The position numbers were made by a program, and so were the translations under genes. From assembly GCF_029958905.1 (NCBI RefSeq), contig NZ_CP124614.1, positions 2,170,001-2,234,000 on the forward strand: 64,000 nucleotides of DNA, in the 5' to 3' direction. This document shows, in pieces, positions 34,850-44,051 of this stretch. How positions within the stretch are numbered: position 1 is the stretch's first letter; every line of letters starts with the position of its first letter. Below the pieces are notes generated by a model. It was given only the letters and a program-made list of their open reading frames with translations, searched no databases and was not told the origin of the DNA. The stretch is from Vibrio sp. YMD68 (lineage in GTDB: Bacteria > Pseudomonadota > Gammaproteobacteria > Enterobacterales > Vibrionaceae).

Positions 34850-36064
34850 TCATTTTATATGCGCCATACTGGCTATAAGTTGTTCACACTCTTCTTGCTG
34901 CATGTACCTAGGAACAGGATAGTTCCAGTGAGCTTCACGTAATGATTGCTGTGCAAGCTCTGAAACGTGTTCATCAATAATGACGTCAAAATGGCCGGGT
35001 AGATCCAGCTTTAGACACAATACTTTAATGTAGTCGATGAATGCTTGGGCTTTAACCGTATCACTTGCACGGCGATCAACAATATCAAGAGTATCGGCTA
35101 GGTTTGCCAATCGACCTTTCGCTTCAAACTTTGAGTGCTCTAAAACATAAGGCAGTATGATGGCATTGGCTAACCCATGCGGTGTACCGTATTTAGCACC
35201 AATAGAGTGTGCGATGGCATGGGTATAACCTAAACTGGCTTTGGTAAATGCTAGCCCCCCGTAATAGGATGCCAGCGCCATTCTTTGACGTGCCGTTGAA
35301 TTCTGACCAAACTTCACCGCTTTGACTAAATTCTCATCAATAAGTTTAACCGCAGCAATCGCATATCGGTCGGTTTCAGCGGTTGCATTACCAGAAATAT
35401 AAGCCTCAACAGCGTGTGTCAGCGCATCCATGCCTGTTTGTGCGGTAATGTGCGCGGGCAACGCCAGCATAAGACTGGGATCTAATGCGGCGGCAATAGG
35501 CACCAATTTAGGGTCCATTAAAGGTGTTTTCAAATGCGTTTTTGGATCAGATACGACAGCGGCAACCGTCACCTCCGAACCTGTACCTGCGGTAGTCGGC
35601 AATACAAAGAGTGGCGCTGGCGCTTTCCATACTCGAAGAATCCCGACCAGTTTTTTAATCGGTTTTTTATTGGTAACACAGGCCGCGATAACCTTTGCAC
35701 AATCAATAGAAGACCCACCACCAATCGCGACAACACCATGGCATTTGTGCTTGTGGTATAACGCAAGTCCGGCTTCAACTTGATCATAAGTTGGGTCAGG
35801 GATCACGCCATTAAACACCTCACAATGAACCCCTACTCTTTCAAACTCAAAGACCAGCCTTTTGATAAACCCTAGCTTTTCAATACCTTCATCTGAAACC
35901 ACCAGCACTCGGTTAACGCCCATAATGGAAACACTGTGACAAAGCTGCGACAGTGAATCTTTGCCTAAAAACAAAGTGGGCTTTGAGATAGGAAGAAACT
36001 TAGCGGCAACCTTTAATACCCTCATGTACATTTTGTGCAGTAAGTAATAGAGCTTTTGTTCCAT
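34850..36064 (-). CDS. Iron-containing (group III) alcohol dehydrogenase
   Basis: The 404-residue protein has the Fe-ADH motifs in order: nucleotide-binding GGGSSIDCAKV, PTTAGTGSEVT, GMDALTHAVEAY, and the metal-binding histidine region YTHAIAHSIGAKYGTPHG. It oxidises alcohols or reduces aldehydes with NAD(P) in the cytoplasm. The N-terminus is about 25 residues longer than in many relatives, with a basic helical lead. It is on the same strand as the PTS operon but separated by about 335 bases, so it has its own promoter. The substrate cannot be predicted. Confidence 0.9.
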   Translation of the reverse strand: MEQKLYYLLHKMYMRVLKVAAKFLPISKPTLFLGKDSLSQLCHSVSIMGVNRVLVVSDEGIEKLGFIKRLVFEFERVGVHCEVFNGVIPDPTYDQVEAGLALYHKHKCHGVVAIGGGSSIDCAKVIAACVTNKKPIKKLVGILRVWKAPAPLFVLPTTAGTGSEVTVAAVVSDPKTHLKTPLMDPKLVPIAAALDPSLMLALPAHITAQTGMDALTHAVEAYISGNATAETDRYAIAAVKLIDENLVKAVKFGQNSTARQRMALASYYGGLAFTKASLGYTHAIAHSIGAKYGTPHGLANAIILPYVLEHSKFEAKGRLANLADTLDIVDRRASDTVKAQAFIDYIKVLCLKLDLPGHFDVIIDEHVSELAQQSLREAHWNYPVPRYMQQEECEQLIASMAHIK

Positions 36065-36553
36065 TATAAGTCTCTGTTTTGATGCCCCGATATACCTAGC
36101 CTAGGCAATACAAGGCGTTATCTCTAGTTTAAACGTCACCTTTTTCAAACTAAATGTTATTAATCTTAAACCTTTAGCGCTTAATCGTGAGCTAACGCCA
36201 ATAACGCATCAAGCGACTTTTCACCACAACATGCTAGTGAATCCTCATAATCAGGATATAACCGCTGAATAAAAAACCATCAGAAACCACATAAGTAGTC
36301 ACCCAATGCACTGCGCTTCCCGCCTTTAGCCTAATAAAACCCTCTTACTAATAGAAATGTCAGCACAAATCAATTCATTTTTAGTCTAAGTGCACGAAAC
36401 AAACTCTGGCTCAAATTAACAGACAAAAATGTTGCACCAAAGATTTGTAACGGAATAATAAGGATGTTGCAGATATGTAACACACAACATAAATATCAAT
36501 ACCAAAAATTATAACTATTAATCTTTTATAACTAATTTATTCAGACAGGAAAA
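36065..36553. other. Divergent intergenic region, dehydrogenase / alanine symporter
   Basis: This contains both promoters. Two related direct repeats, ATGTTGCA...TTTGTAAC at 36429-36451 and ATGTTGCA...ATGTAAC at 36464-36481, lie 73-125 bases upstream of the symporter start. I looked for a glycine riboswitch, known ahead of a symporter gene in V. cholerae, and saw none of its conserved segments. Confidence 0.5.
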
Positions 36554-38107
36554 ATGATGTACAAAAAAATAATGCTCGCCACCCTTGGCAGCGCAGCGGC
36601 AGGCAATGTTGCAGCCGCTGGCTTAGATGAAAAAATTAACGAAGTCGTCGCACCTATCGTCAACCCATTTGTAGGAATGATCTTCTCGACCATTCCTTTC
36701 CCTTTTACAGACGTGCAGGTGCCTTGGATTGTTTTATGGTTGGTTGTCGCTGCCACCTTTTTTACTTTTTACCTCGGCTTTATTAACGTTCGTGGATTCA
36801 AACACGCACTAGAGTTGGTTTCTGGTAAATTCAGTAATCCTAAAGCGAAAGAAGATGGCGAAGTCTCTCACTTTCAAGCGCTCACCACTGCCCTTTCAGG
36901 CACAGTTGGCCTAGGTAACATTGCCGGGGTTGCTGTCGCGGTTTCTCTTGGTGGCGCTGGTGCAACGTTCTGGATGATCCTTGCTGGTCTTTTAGGTATG
37001 TCGAGCAAATTTGTAGAGTGTGCTCTCGGTGTGAAATACCGAAATACCAATGCAGACGGAACCGTTTCAGGCGGCCCGATGTATTACCTGAGTAAAGGCC
37101 TAGCGAAACGTGGAAACGCAGCTTTAGGTCGAACACTGGCGGTTCTATTCTCAGTGTTTGCTATTGGTGGAGCACTTGGCGGTGGTAACATGTTCCAAGC
37201 TAACCAAGCTTTTAAACAGGTGGTTGGCGTAACTGGCGGAGACGCGTCATTCCTTGCTGATAAAGGCTGGTTGTTTGGTATCATTCTAGCGGTTATCGTA
37301 GGTATCGTTATTATTGGTGGTATCAAATCTATCGCAAAAGTGACCGAGAAAGTCGTTCCTTTCATGGCGGCTATTTACGTTGGTGCCGCACTTATCATCA
37401 TCGGTATGAACTTTGACCGCATAGACGATGCTTTCGCGGCTATCATCAATGGTGCGTTTACTGGTGAAGGTATTGCAGGTGGTGTGATTGGCGTTCTTAT
37501 CCAAGGTTTCAAACGTGCAGCGTTCTCGAACGAAGCGGGTGTTGGTTCTGCGGCTATTGCTCACGCAGCCGTAAAAACAAAAGAACCTATGTCAGAAGGG
37601 TTTGTGTCTTTACTAGAACCTTTCATCGACACCGTCGTCATTTGTACCATGACCGCACTGGTTATCATTATCACAGGTTACCTTGATAACGATTCTGGTC
37701 TGGCTGGCGTAGAACTCACATCAGCGGCCTTTGGTAGCTCAATCAGTTGGTTCCCATACATCCTTGCTATTGCCGTGGTTCTGTTTGCTTTCTCTACCAT
37801 GATTTCTTGGTCTTACTATGGTCTAAAAGCATGGACATACCTATTTGGCGAGAGCAAAACGGCTGAAATCATCTTCAAAGTGAAGTTCTGTGTCTTCGTG
37901 GTTATCGGTTCAGCGATGAACTTAGGCCCTGTTATCGATTTCTCAGATGCGATGATTTTCTCAATGGCACTGGTCAACATTGTTGGACTTTATATTTTAG
38001 TGCCTGAAATCAAGCGTGATTTAGCTGACTACTTAGAGCGCCACAAGGCAGGAAAGGTGTACAACGTCTCTAATGTAGCTGCCTCAAACGTAACCAAAGA
38101 CGCTTAA
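36554..38107 (+). CDS. Alanine/glycine:cation symporter family protein (AGCS)
   Basis: The 517-residue inner-membrane protein has about 11 transmembrane segments. It contains the AGCS signature region [48 protein letters not shown] and the later [24 protein letters not shown]. Members take up alanine or glycine with sodium. An N-terminal stretch ([17 protein letters not shown]) resembles a cleavable signal, common in marine members. Start ATG has AGGAAAA upstream; a second ATG follows directly. Single gene with a strong terminator. Confidence 0.93.
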   Translation: MMYKKIMLATLGSAAAGNVAAAGLDEKINEVVAPIVNPFVGMIFSTIPFPFTDVQVPWIVLWLVVAATFFTFYLGFINVRGFKHALELVSGKFSNPKAKEDGEVSHFQALTTALSGTVGLGNIAGVAVAVSLGGAGATFWMILAGLLGMSSKFVECALGVKYRNTNADGTVSGGPMYYLSKGLAKRGNAALGRTLAVLFSVFAIGGALGGGNMFQANQAFKQVVGVTGGDASFLADKGWLFGIILAVIVGIVIIGGIKSIAKVTEKVVPFMAAIYVGAALIIIGMNFDRIDDAFAAIINGAFTGEGIAGGVIGVLIQGFKRAAFSNEAGVGSAAIAHAAVKTKEPMSEGFVSLLEPFIDTVVICTMTALVIIITGYLDNDSGLAGVELTSAAFGSSISWFPYILAIAVVLFAFSTMISWSYYGLKAWTYLFGESKTAEIIFKVKFCVFVVIGSAMNLGPVIDFSDAMIFSMALVNIVGLYILVPEIKRDLADYLERHKAGKVYNVSNVAASNVTKDA

Positions 38108-38215
38108 TTCATCTAGGTACTGTGTATCGCACAATGATGATATGTACCATGCAATGAAGCTATAGCTTTGAGAAAAGTAGCTAAACAGTTCACTTGACGA
38201 GCAACGTTAAAAACC

Positions 38216-38248
38216 AAAAACAGCAGATAATTTATCTGCTGTTTTTTT
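38216..38248 (+). terminator. Terminator after alanine symporter gene
   Basis: Stem AAAAACAGCAGATA / TATCTGCTGTTTTT around a 3-base loop, T run to 38248. It lies about 110 bases past the stop. Confidence 0.9.
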
Positions 38249-38347
38249 ATGGCTGCCATTCCAAGGTAAGTATTCCGTATCAACCAAGAACCTCATCGAG
38301 TATGTAGCGATACTATCAAGTTGACTATCAAAATCGTGGCCAAATCG

Positions 38348-38806
38348 TTAGGCAAAACTATCTCTGTTATCGTCTAACCATCGCATTAGTTTGTGAATAT
38401 GCTCTTTCATTTCCCCTAGTTCATCATCCTCCCAACTTTCAAAAACATGCGAAATATTAGGAAGTAACGCGTTCATTATTTCCTGACACAAGGTTAAGCC
38501 TTTATCCGTAATTTTAAGATGGCGACGGCGTTTATCCTGATCATCAGAAATCGATTCCAGTAGCTCTTTATCGACTAAAACCGTCACAATTTTAGTAATG
38601 CCCGGTTGATTCATTTCCATCACATTCACTAACTCGGTAACCGTCCAACTTCGTTTTGGATTATGAGTAAAATGGTTCAACACACCAAATTGAGAAGGGT
38701 TTAACGGCATATCAGCGAAGAGCTTTGCTTCGCGGGTTGCGATTAACTGACGCACAATACCAAGGTGCACCATTAATTGGGCTTCACTCTGTTTTCTCGC
38801 GTTCAC
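38348..38806 (-). CDS. MarR-family transcriptional regulator
   Basis: The 152-residue protein has a winged helix-turn-helix (residues about 40-100: SWTVTELVNVMEMNQPGITKIVTVLVDKELLESISDDQDKRRRHLKITDKG) flanked by dimerisation helices, as in MarR. The frame runs to TTG 38839, but GTG 38806 has GGAGG seven bases upstream and gives the usual length. It is divergent from the nitroreductase-like gene and probably represses it through palindromes in the shared region. Confidence 0.88.
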   Translation of the reverse strand: MNARKQSEAQLMVHLGIVRQLIATREAKLFADMPLNPSQFGVLNHFTHNPKRSWTVTELVNVMEMNQPGITKIVTVLVDKELLESISDDQDKRRRHLKITDKGLTLCQEIMNALLPNISHVFESWEDDELGEMKEHIHKLMRWLDDNRDSFA

Positions 38807-38840
38807 ATTTGTTCCTCCAGCAATGTTACATGAAGACAAA

Positions 38841-38865
38841 ACATTGTTTAAAACACGAACAATGT
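38841..38865. promoter_or_regulatory. Inverted repeat ACATTGTT-N9-AACAATGT in MarR promoter region
   Basis: Perfect 8-bp arms (38841-38848 and 38858-38865), 35 bases upstream of the MarR start codon. A related CAATGTT/AACATTG pair overlaps it (38821-38827 and 38840-38846). It is a likely autoregulatory site. Confidence 0.5.
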
Positions 38866-38899
38866 GCTCATTTAAAATACTAACTTGCTAATTCATTCT

Positions 38900-38922
38900 T
38901 TGGAATATACTATACATTCCAA
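38900..38922. promoter_or_regulatory. Inverted repeat TTGGAAT-N9-ATTCCAA upstream of nitroreductase-like gene
   Basis: Perfect 7-bp arms enclose a TATACT that could be a -10 element for the plus-strand gene starting at 38959. The position suits a MarR repressor site. Confidence 0.5.
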
Positions 38923-38958
38923 GGAATCAATATTATTTTTTACCAGAGGGATCGAGAT

Positions 38959-40125
38959 ATGAACCGTAGAAACTTTATTAAAGTCGTGGGAGTCGGTATC
39001 GGAGCGGCGACACTGAGTAGCGCAATCATAAGCGTGAACAGCAGTGAAGCGCCTGATGATAACTATGGGTGGAATGGACCTTCGCCTGAGCAGCAAGATA
39101 TTCGTATGCAGGTGCTCTCTTATGCGATTCTGAGTCCAAATCCACACAATATACAACCTTGGATAATTAAGCTGACAGGGCCACTCAGTTTTGACCTTTA
39201 TGTGGATCCTAACCGGCTGCTGCCAGAGACCGACCCGATTTACCGCCAAATCCATATCGGCCAAGGCACATTTTTAGAAACCCTTGCCATTGCAGCGACG
39301 GGGTTAGGCTATGAAGCCAGCTTCGATTATTTTCCTCAAGGTATGTACAGCAATACGGAATTACTCGACAAACCTGTCGCTTCTGTTGTACTCAACAAGC
39401 AGTCAACATTCACCCCCGACCCGCTCTTTGCTCACTTATTAACACGACAGTCCAATAAACGTGGGTACAACAATTATCAGCTGACCCAAGCAGAAGTGGA
39501 TACTCTGAAAGCCTTTACCAACAAACGTGGTCAATATCCGTTAACCATCACCCAGTCAGCGACTGACAAAAACCATCTGGAAAGAATCTTAACTGAGGCC
39601 ATGCAAATTGAGGTCAACGATAAAGATCGCAGCCATGAAACCCTTGCAATGTTTCGGTTCAATGACGATGAAGTGAAGAAGTACCGAGATGGATTTGGCG
39701 TCGCTCAGTCAGGCGTGACCGGAATTAAAAAGATGATTGCTGAAAACTTCTTTCCTTCAAGAAAAGAGGTCGAACTCGACCCTACTGAGTTTGACCGCCA
39801 GGGCGTCGTTATGGTTAAAGACACGGTCACCTCAACAGAAACCTTCGGTTGGATCAGTAGTGCTGGTAATACCCGCCTTGACCAGGTAAAAGTTGGACAA
39901 GACTATGCCCGTCTTAACCTTCAAACGACCGCAATGGGGCTTGTTCAACACCCAATGAGCCAAGTATTGCAAGAGTATTCTGATATGTTGCCACTTCAAG
40001 CATCGTTTAAAGAGACATTTCAAATAAGCAAAGACGACACTGTACAAATGTTGTTTCGATTAGGAAAAGCCAATCGTACACCACCCAGTGCAAGACGCGT
40101 GGTTTCCCAGTTAATGAGAAGTTAA
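38959..40125 (+). CDS. Tat-exported Acg/nitroreductase-family protein
   Basis: The 388-residue protein begins with a twin-arginine signal (MNRRNFIKVVGVGIGAATLS), so it should be exported folded, probably with its FMN. The rest resembles the Acg-like nitroreductase family, in which two imperfect nitroreductase halves form one chain: SYAILSPNPHNIQPWIIKL near residue 52 and ARLNLQTTAMGLVQHPMSQVLQEY near residue 318. Substrates are unknown; flavin storage or reduction of nitro/quinone compounds are possible. It is divergent from the MarR gene and ends at a strong terminator. Confidence 0.85.
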   Translation: MNRRNFIKVVGVGIGAATLSSAIISVNSSEAPDDNYGWNGPSPEQQDIRMQVLSYAILSPNPHNIQPWIIKLTGPLSFDLYVDPNRLLPETDPIYRQIHIGQGTFLETLAIAATGLGYEASFDYFPQGMYSNTELLDKPVASVVLNKQSTFTPDPLFAHLLTRQSNKRGYNNYQLTQAEVDTLKAFTNKRGQYPLTITQSATDKNHLERILTEAMQIEVNDKDRSHETLAMFRFNDDEVKKYRDGFGVAQSGVTGIKKMIAENFFPSRKEVELDPTEFDRQGVVMVKDTVTSTETFGWISSAGNTRLDQVKVGQDYARLNLQTTAMGLVQHPMSQVLQEYSDMLPLQASFKETFQISKDDTVQMLFRLGKANRTPPSARRVVSQLMRS

Positions 40126-40155
40126 GCAGAGTACTGGCTATGTACTAGCGTCACG

Positions 40156-40190
40156 AAAGCGATGTTCACAATGAACATCGCTTTGTTTTG
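40156..40190 (+). terminator. Terminator after nitroreductase-like gene
   Basis: A perfect 13-bp stem (40156-40168 with 40172-40184, arms AAAGCGATGTTCA) with a 3-base loop runs directly into a TTTTG repeat tract. Confidence 0.8.
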
Positions 40191-40210
40191 TTTTGTTTTG
40201 TTTTGTTTTG
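40182..40210. repeat. Pentanucleotide TTTTG tract
   Basis: TTTG followed by five TTTTG units, between convergent genes. It overlaps the terminator's right arm and ends nine bases before the stop codon of the next gene. Confidence 0.95.
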
Positions 40211-40218
40211 TCGAAAAA

Positions 40219-41319
40219 CTAATTTCCCAATGGGGTTGATAGCAAAACAAATTTTCGCTTAAAGCTAAAACTCTCCTCACCCTGAGCTTGCCCTAAGAGG
40301 TAACTCTGCAACGTCACGACAGAGTGATTGGTGTGATTGCCTTTAACCTGCACCGTCGACTGAGTGAGTAATGGGTTGCGCATAATTGCAATCGTCTCTT
40401 CTTCCCCCTGACTCGTCTCTAAACGCAAGCTTGTCGACTGGAAAGTAAACCAAGACAGTAGTTGTAAGGTCTTTTGTTCGCTAATGGCGATGTCTTCAGG
40501 AAATTTAAGCCACAACTCGTGTGTATCTTGTAAAGCATACACGGCTTCCTGAATCTCACGGTTTAACTGCGTTAAGCTTAGAGAACTCAAATCATTAAAC
40601 GTGATGACTCCTATATTATTACTGTTCTCCCATTGAATGACGGGACTTGGAGCTGGCGCTGAATCAGTCTCTTGCTCGGAATAAGTTGAAACACTTTGCG
40701 TCCGATTTATGGTTTGCGCGACTAAGTTTTTGTCTCCCACCTCATCAGCCATTTTCTTGAGCAGGCTTTGCCACTCTTGTTCCAACTGTATATTTTCAGC
40801 CTCAACGAAATACGGTTGATACATCGACTGCCATTTTTGCTCTATATCGACATAATCAACGTAATCTTCTGCAACCGAACGCCACACCGCTTCATAATCA
40901 TCCGCATACCCCGTCGTTGTCCGAGCCATGGACATAACAGATGTATTTTGAAGAATGATCTTCATTTTGTCCGTATTGGTTCTGCCACCACTGTCTTTTA
41001 CGTATAACTCAAAAACATACGTACCCGCCGTTGTCGGGTTCATTAACGTCGCCGTTAGATCCGTATTATTTAGTATGGTGAGTTGTTGTGGCCCGGACAA
41101 TTGAGTCCATTTTGTCTCCTTTATACTGTAAAAATTCTTAGGGTATGACTTCGCTGTGCCTTTCAAAGTAAGGGTTGTTTTCGGCAATGTGTGCACCTGA
41201 TCGACCCCGGCATCAACCGTTGGTTTCGTTAGATCGTTAGTACCGTTAATATCATCACTATCACAGCCGGATACGATAAGCAGTAATACAATCAGGAATG
41301 CACTTTTAGGATTCTTCAT
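40219..41319 (-). CDS. Lipoprotein with PKD/REJ-like domain, linked to RstAB-like system
   Basis: The 366-residue product has a lipoprotein signal (lipobox IVSGC, Cys19). Residues about 30-125 resemble a PKD/REJ-type beta-sandwich (PTVDAGVDQVHTLPKTTLTLKGTA, TKWTQLSGP, TAGTYVFELYVKDSGGRTNTDKMKI). The remainder is not recognised. ATG 41319 has AGAGGAAG upstream; ATG 41337 overlapping the DUF2860 stop (TGATG) has none. It is the last gene of a four-gene operon RR-HK-DUF2860-lipoprotein, so it may be a surface or periplasmic output or sensor partner of that system. Confidence 0.78.
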   Translation of the reverse strand: MKNPKSAFLIVLLLIVSGCDSDDINGTNDLTKPTVDAGVDQVHTLPKTTLTLKGTAKSYPKNFYSIKETKWTQLSGPQQLTILNNTDLTATLMNPTTAGTYVFELYVKDSGGRTNTDKMKIILQNTSVMSMARTTTGYADDYEAVWRSVAEDYVDYVDIEQKWQSMYQPYFVEAENIQLEQEWQSLLKKMADEVGDKNLVAQTINRTQSVSTYSEQETDSAPAPSPVIQWENSNNIGVITFNDLSSLSLTQLNREIQEAVYALQDTHELWLKFPEDIAISEQKTLQLLSWFTFQSTSLRLETSQGEEETIAIMRNPLLTQSTVQVKGNHTNHSVVTLQSYLLGQAQGEESFSFKRKFVLLSTPLGN

Positions 41320-41336
41320 TTTCTGTCTTCCTCTCA

Positions 41337-42338
41337 TCAAAATCGGTAGCTAAAGCCAGTGGATACAAACGTATTGTGACTGTCATAGAAATTGATACTT
41401 GAGTCTTGGCTTTGGTAGCCCGCCATAACAAGCAACTGAGCGTTACGCCAATTTAAAGGCTCGCTGTAGCTGTAAATGGAAAACAAGCCAAATGCGTCAT
41501 AGTCTCGCTTTAGATTAAAGACAGGATTTTCTGAATCATATTCAGCTTTACTGCTTCTTAACGTGGTCACAAGATTGTGCTTAGAGCGGTCAAAGACAAT
41601 AGAGAGCTGAGCGCTTATTTCGTCAAAACTATTGGCATCACCTTTCGCATCTCTCGTGGTGTAATAAAGGGCAGGAGCAAGAACAAAGGAGTGGCTAAGC
41701 GGGATAGCCATTTCAGTACCAAAACGTTGGTAGTTACTTTCCCTATCGAGTAGAGAGATCGCCTCTGAAGATAAGGATTGCGATGCTCCTATGTCCTCTT
41801 TTTCTACCTCACTGGACGCCGCTGCATATTTTAGCGTAATGGGCAACGCTGAGTTTATGTCGAGTGCAAAACGGATTCCAGCTACCGATTGTTCTGTAGT
41901 TTCTCTCTTTTGATTGATCAAGTATGGGTCTCTCCATACCTCGTCCATCCCTGGCAAGTTACCAAATATCGCAGCGGTTAAGGTTAACTGTTTATTCAGT
42001 CTATGAGCGACCCCAACTTCAGCTTGGAACTGCGCTTCTGCAATTTGGTCTTCACTATTACCAAGGAAAATTAGCGTATTCCCAAAACTGTATTGCAATC
42101 GACCGAGAATAAAAGGTGAGACGCTTTCGACTGTTTTACCACTGTTGTTTAAGTCGCCGGTAATGGCATTGTCATCATGAGTGTTACTCTGCGATTGGCT
42201 TTCGCCTACACCGACATTGAGGCTAATACCACCACTGAAACCTGGGGTGAACGGATCCGCTTCTGCAAAACTCGCAGGTGAGATAAAGGTACAGATAGCA
42301 CCGAGTAAAATGCCTTTCATAGGCGGTGAGAAATTCAT
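41337..42338 (-). CDS. DUF2860 outer-membrane beta-barrel protein
   Basis: The 333-residue protein has a signal peptide (MNFSPPMKGILLGAICTFISPASFA). The mature start DPFTPGFSGGISLNVGVGESQSQSNT is characteristic of DUF2860, a family I know mainly from Vibrio and Photobacterium. Many alternating amphipathic strands and a terminal FSYRF (aromatic C-terminus) point to an outer-membrane barrel. ATG 42338 has AAGGA upstream and is preferred over 42386. It lies between the histidine kinase and lipoprotein genes. The role is unknown. Confidence 0.85.
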   Translation of the reverse strand: MNFSPPMKGILLGAICTFISPASFAEADPFTPGFSGGISLNVGVGESQSQSNTHDDNAITGDLNNSGKTVESVSPFILGRLQYSFGNTLIFLGNSEDQIAEAQFQAEVGVAHRLNKQLTLTAAIFGNLPGMDEVWRDPYLINQKRETTEQSVAGIRFALDINSALPITLKYAAASSEVEKEDIGASQSLSSEAISLLDRESNYQRFGTEMAIPLSHSFVLAPALYYTTRDAKGDANSFDEISAQLSIVFDRSKHNLVTTLRSSKAEYDSENPVFNLKRDYDAFGLFSIYSYSEPLNWRNAQLLVMAGYQSQDSSINFYDSHNTFVSTGFSYRF

Positions 42339-42413
42339 GTTAATTCCTTGTGAGTGACCAATCATTGGACACATCAAAATTAACATTCACATCATGAATG
42401 AGTCTTTGTCGTT

Positions 42414-44051
42414 TTATGGACGATTTGTGTCCAAGTTGGTCACATTGTCTAATTTCGTCTCACTGAGTAGAGGATGTATTGGCCATGAGAGTTCAAACAC
42501 CGCGCCTTGAGGAGAAGAGGTTCCGATACTGACGGTACCTTTGTGCCAAATCATGATTTGTTTAACAATAGCCAAGCCCAACCCATGCCCTTTATCGCTT
42601 CTTCTCTCTTGATTCTCGAGTTGAGCAAAAGGTTCAAATATTCGTTCAGCCTGTTCAATAGGTATACCTACCCCATCGTCTTCCACTAAGATTCGATATT
42701 GACCACCCTCTACTTCAAACGAGATAGTAATCGTTTCTTTAGCAAAGCGGCTCGCGTTAGTCAGTAAGTTTTTAACCGCTCTCATTAACCCTTTATTATC
42801 AATAAACAACTGCTGCTCTTTAAGATCGGGGGAGCAATAGAAACGTATATCCAGAACTGGATTCTCTAGCTTGAAATACTCCACTTCGGTGATTAATGAA
42901 TCGGAAAAACAGCAGTTAGAGAACTGGTTCATATCCGCAACTCGGTTGTAACGAGACAGGAGCAGGCTCTGATTAATAAGGTGATCAAGATCGTCGATAC
43001 TCGAATGGATGGTTTGCCTGTACTTCTCTTTTAACTCTTCAGGTGTGTCTGTCTCTTCTGCCATTTCTAAAGCAAAACGAAGGCGATACAGAGGCGTTCT
43101 CAAATCATGGGCAATCGCATTGGTTAGCTCTCTTTGCCCTGCAATGAGTTTCTGAATATTGTCCGCCATTTTATTAAATGAATCACTTAGCTGCGAGATA
43201 ACGGACATTTTCGATGCCGTTGCACGTTTAGAAAGCACACCTTGTCCGAACTCATTCGACGTCCTAACTAGCCGCTTTAAATCTCGCCACAATGGGTAGA
43301 CCCACATCACCATGGCAATTGATATGAACAGAAAGAAGAAGATTACAATTGCAGAAATCAGTTTCATTTCAGTCGCAGTTGAGATGTTGTCTTGTACATG
43401 AAGCCAAACATTAGGGGCGACAGGAGCCAGTAAATTTATCTCTCCTAGGTGATTAGTATACGAGATAGTTTCTTGGGATTTGCCAATGAGCGCTTTTGTT
43501 GCCTCTGGTGACAATTCACTGTCTGTTTTTAAGCTAATTTGAAAAGGAATATTTGAATTTTGAGTGGCTATTATTTGCGCCCACTCACTCTCTGGATAAC
43601 GGCGTAAGTCCTTTACGGCCAAATACAGCACCCCTTTTGCTTGATTGAGTACCGCAAGTTCTGTGGATTCATTCAGTGCCAAATAGATCACTTGATCGCT
43701 ATCGCCTACACGCTGCAATAGGGCCATTGGATCACCATACAAAAATTTGATTTCCCTTCGCTGAAGAGCATCGTAAAGACTAGATTCAGACTTATACTCT
43801 TCGATAGGTTGAAGTTTCAGTGGGTAACCAAAGTGAGCCGAATAATTGGCGATCGTCGATTGCCACTGGTTTTTCGGAAGTGCCAGCAATTCTTCACTCA
43901 ATATTTCAAAATTAGCACTATAGGTCTGTTTATAAAAGTCTTCTGAAAAGGACTCGCTTATACGCTGAATAGGGTTAATAGATGTGGGAATCATAAGAAG
44001 AACAATGGGCACAAAGACAGCAAGCCACAAAATCGAAAACGCTTTAATCAT
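42414..44051 (-). CDS. RstB-like sensor histidine kinase
   Basis: The 545-residue protein has two membrane segments (about 4-23 and 230-252) around a periplasmic sensor of about 200 residues. A HAMP linker, a HisKA domain with H315 in NAIAHDLRTPLYRLRFALEM, and an ATPase domain with N box (LTNASRFA), G1 (VEDDGVGIP) and G2 (GHGLGLAIVKQ) follow. The H box and following RLR pattern resemble RstB. ATG 44051 overlaps the response-regulator stop as ATGA. It should phosphorylate the regulator encoded just upstream. The stimulus is unknown. Confidence 0.9.
   Translation of the reverse strand: MIKAFSILWLAVFVPIVLLMIPTSINPIQRISESFSEDFYKQTYSANFEILSEELLALPKNQWQSTIANYSAHFGYPLKLQPIEEYKSESSLYDALQRREIKFLYGDPMALLQRVGDSDQVIYLALNESTELAVLNQAKGVLYLAVKDLRRYPESEWAQIIATQNSNIPFQISLKTDSELSPEATKALIGKSQETISYTNHLGEINLLAPVAPNVWLHVQDNISTATEMKLISAIVIFFFLFISIAMVMWVYPLWRDLKRLVRTSNEFGQGVLSKRATASKMSVISQLSDSFNKMADNIQKLIAGQRELTNAIAHDLRTPLYRLRFALEMAEETDTPEELKEKYRQTIHSSIDDLDHLINQSLLLSRYNRVADMNQFSNCCFSDSLITEVEYFKLENPVLDIRFYCSPDLKEQQLFIDNKGLMRAVKNLLTNASRFAKETITISFEVEGGQYRILVEDDGVGIPIEQAERIFEPFAQLENQERRSDKGHGLGLAIVKQIMIWHKGTVSIGTSSPQGAVFELSWPIHPLLSETKLDNVTNLDTNRP

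Noticed and set aside
36065..36553. Possible glycine riboswitch ahead of the alanine symporter
   Set aside because: A glycine riboswitch is known before a symporter gene in V. cholerae, but I saw neither its conserved purine-rich segments nor a tandem aptamer layout here.
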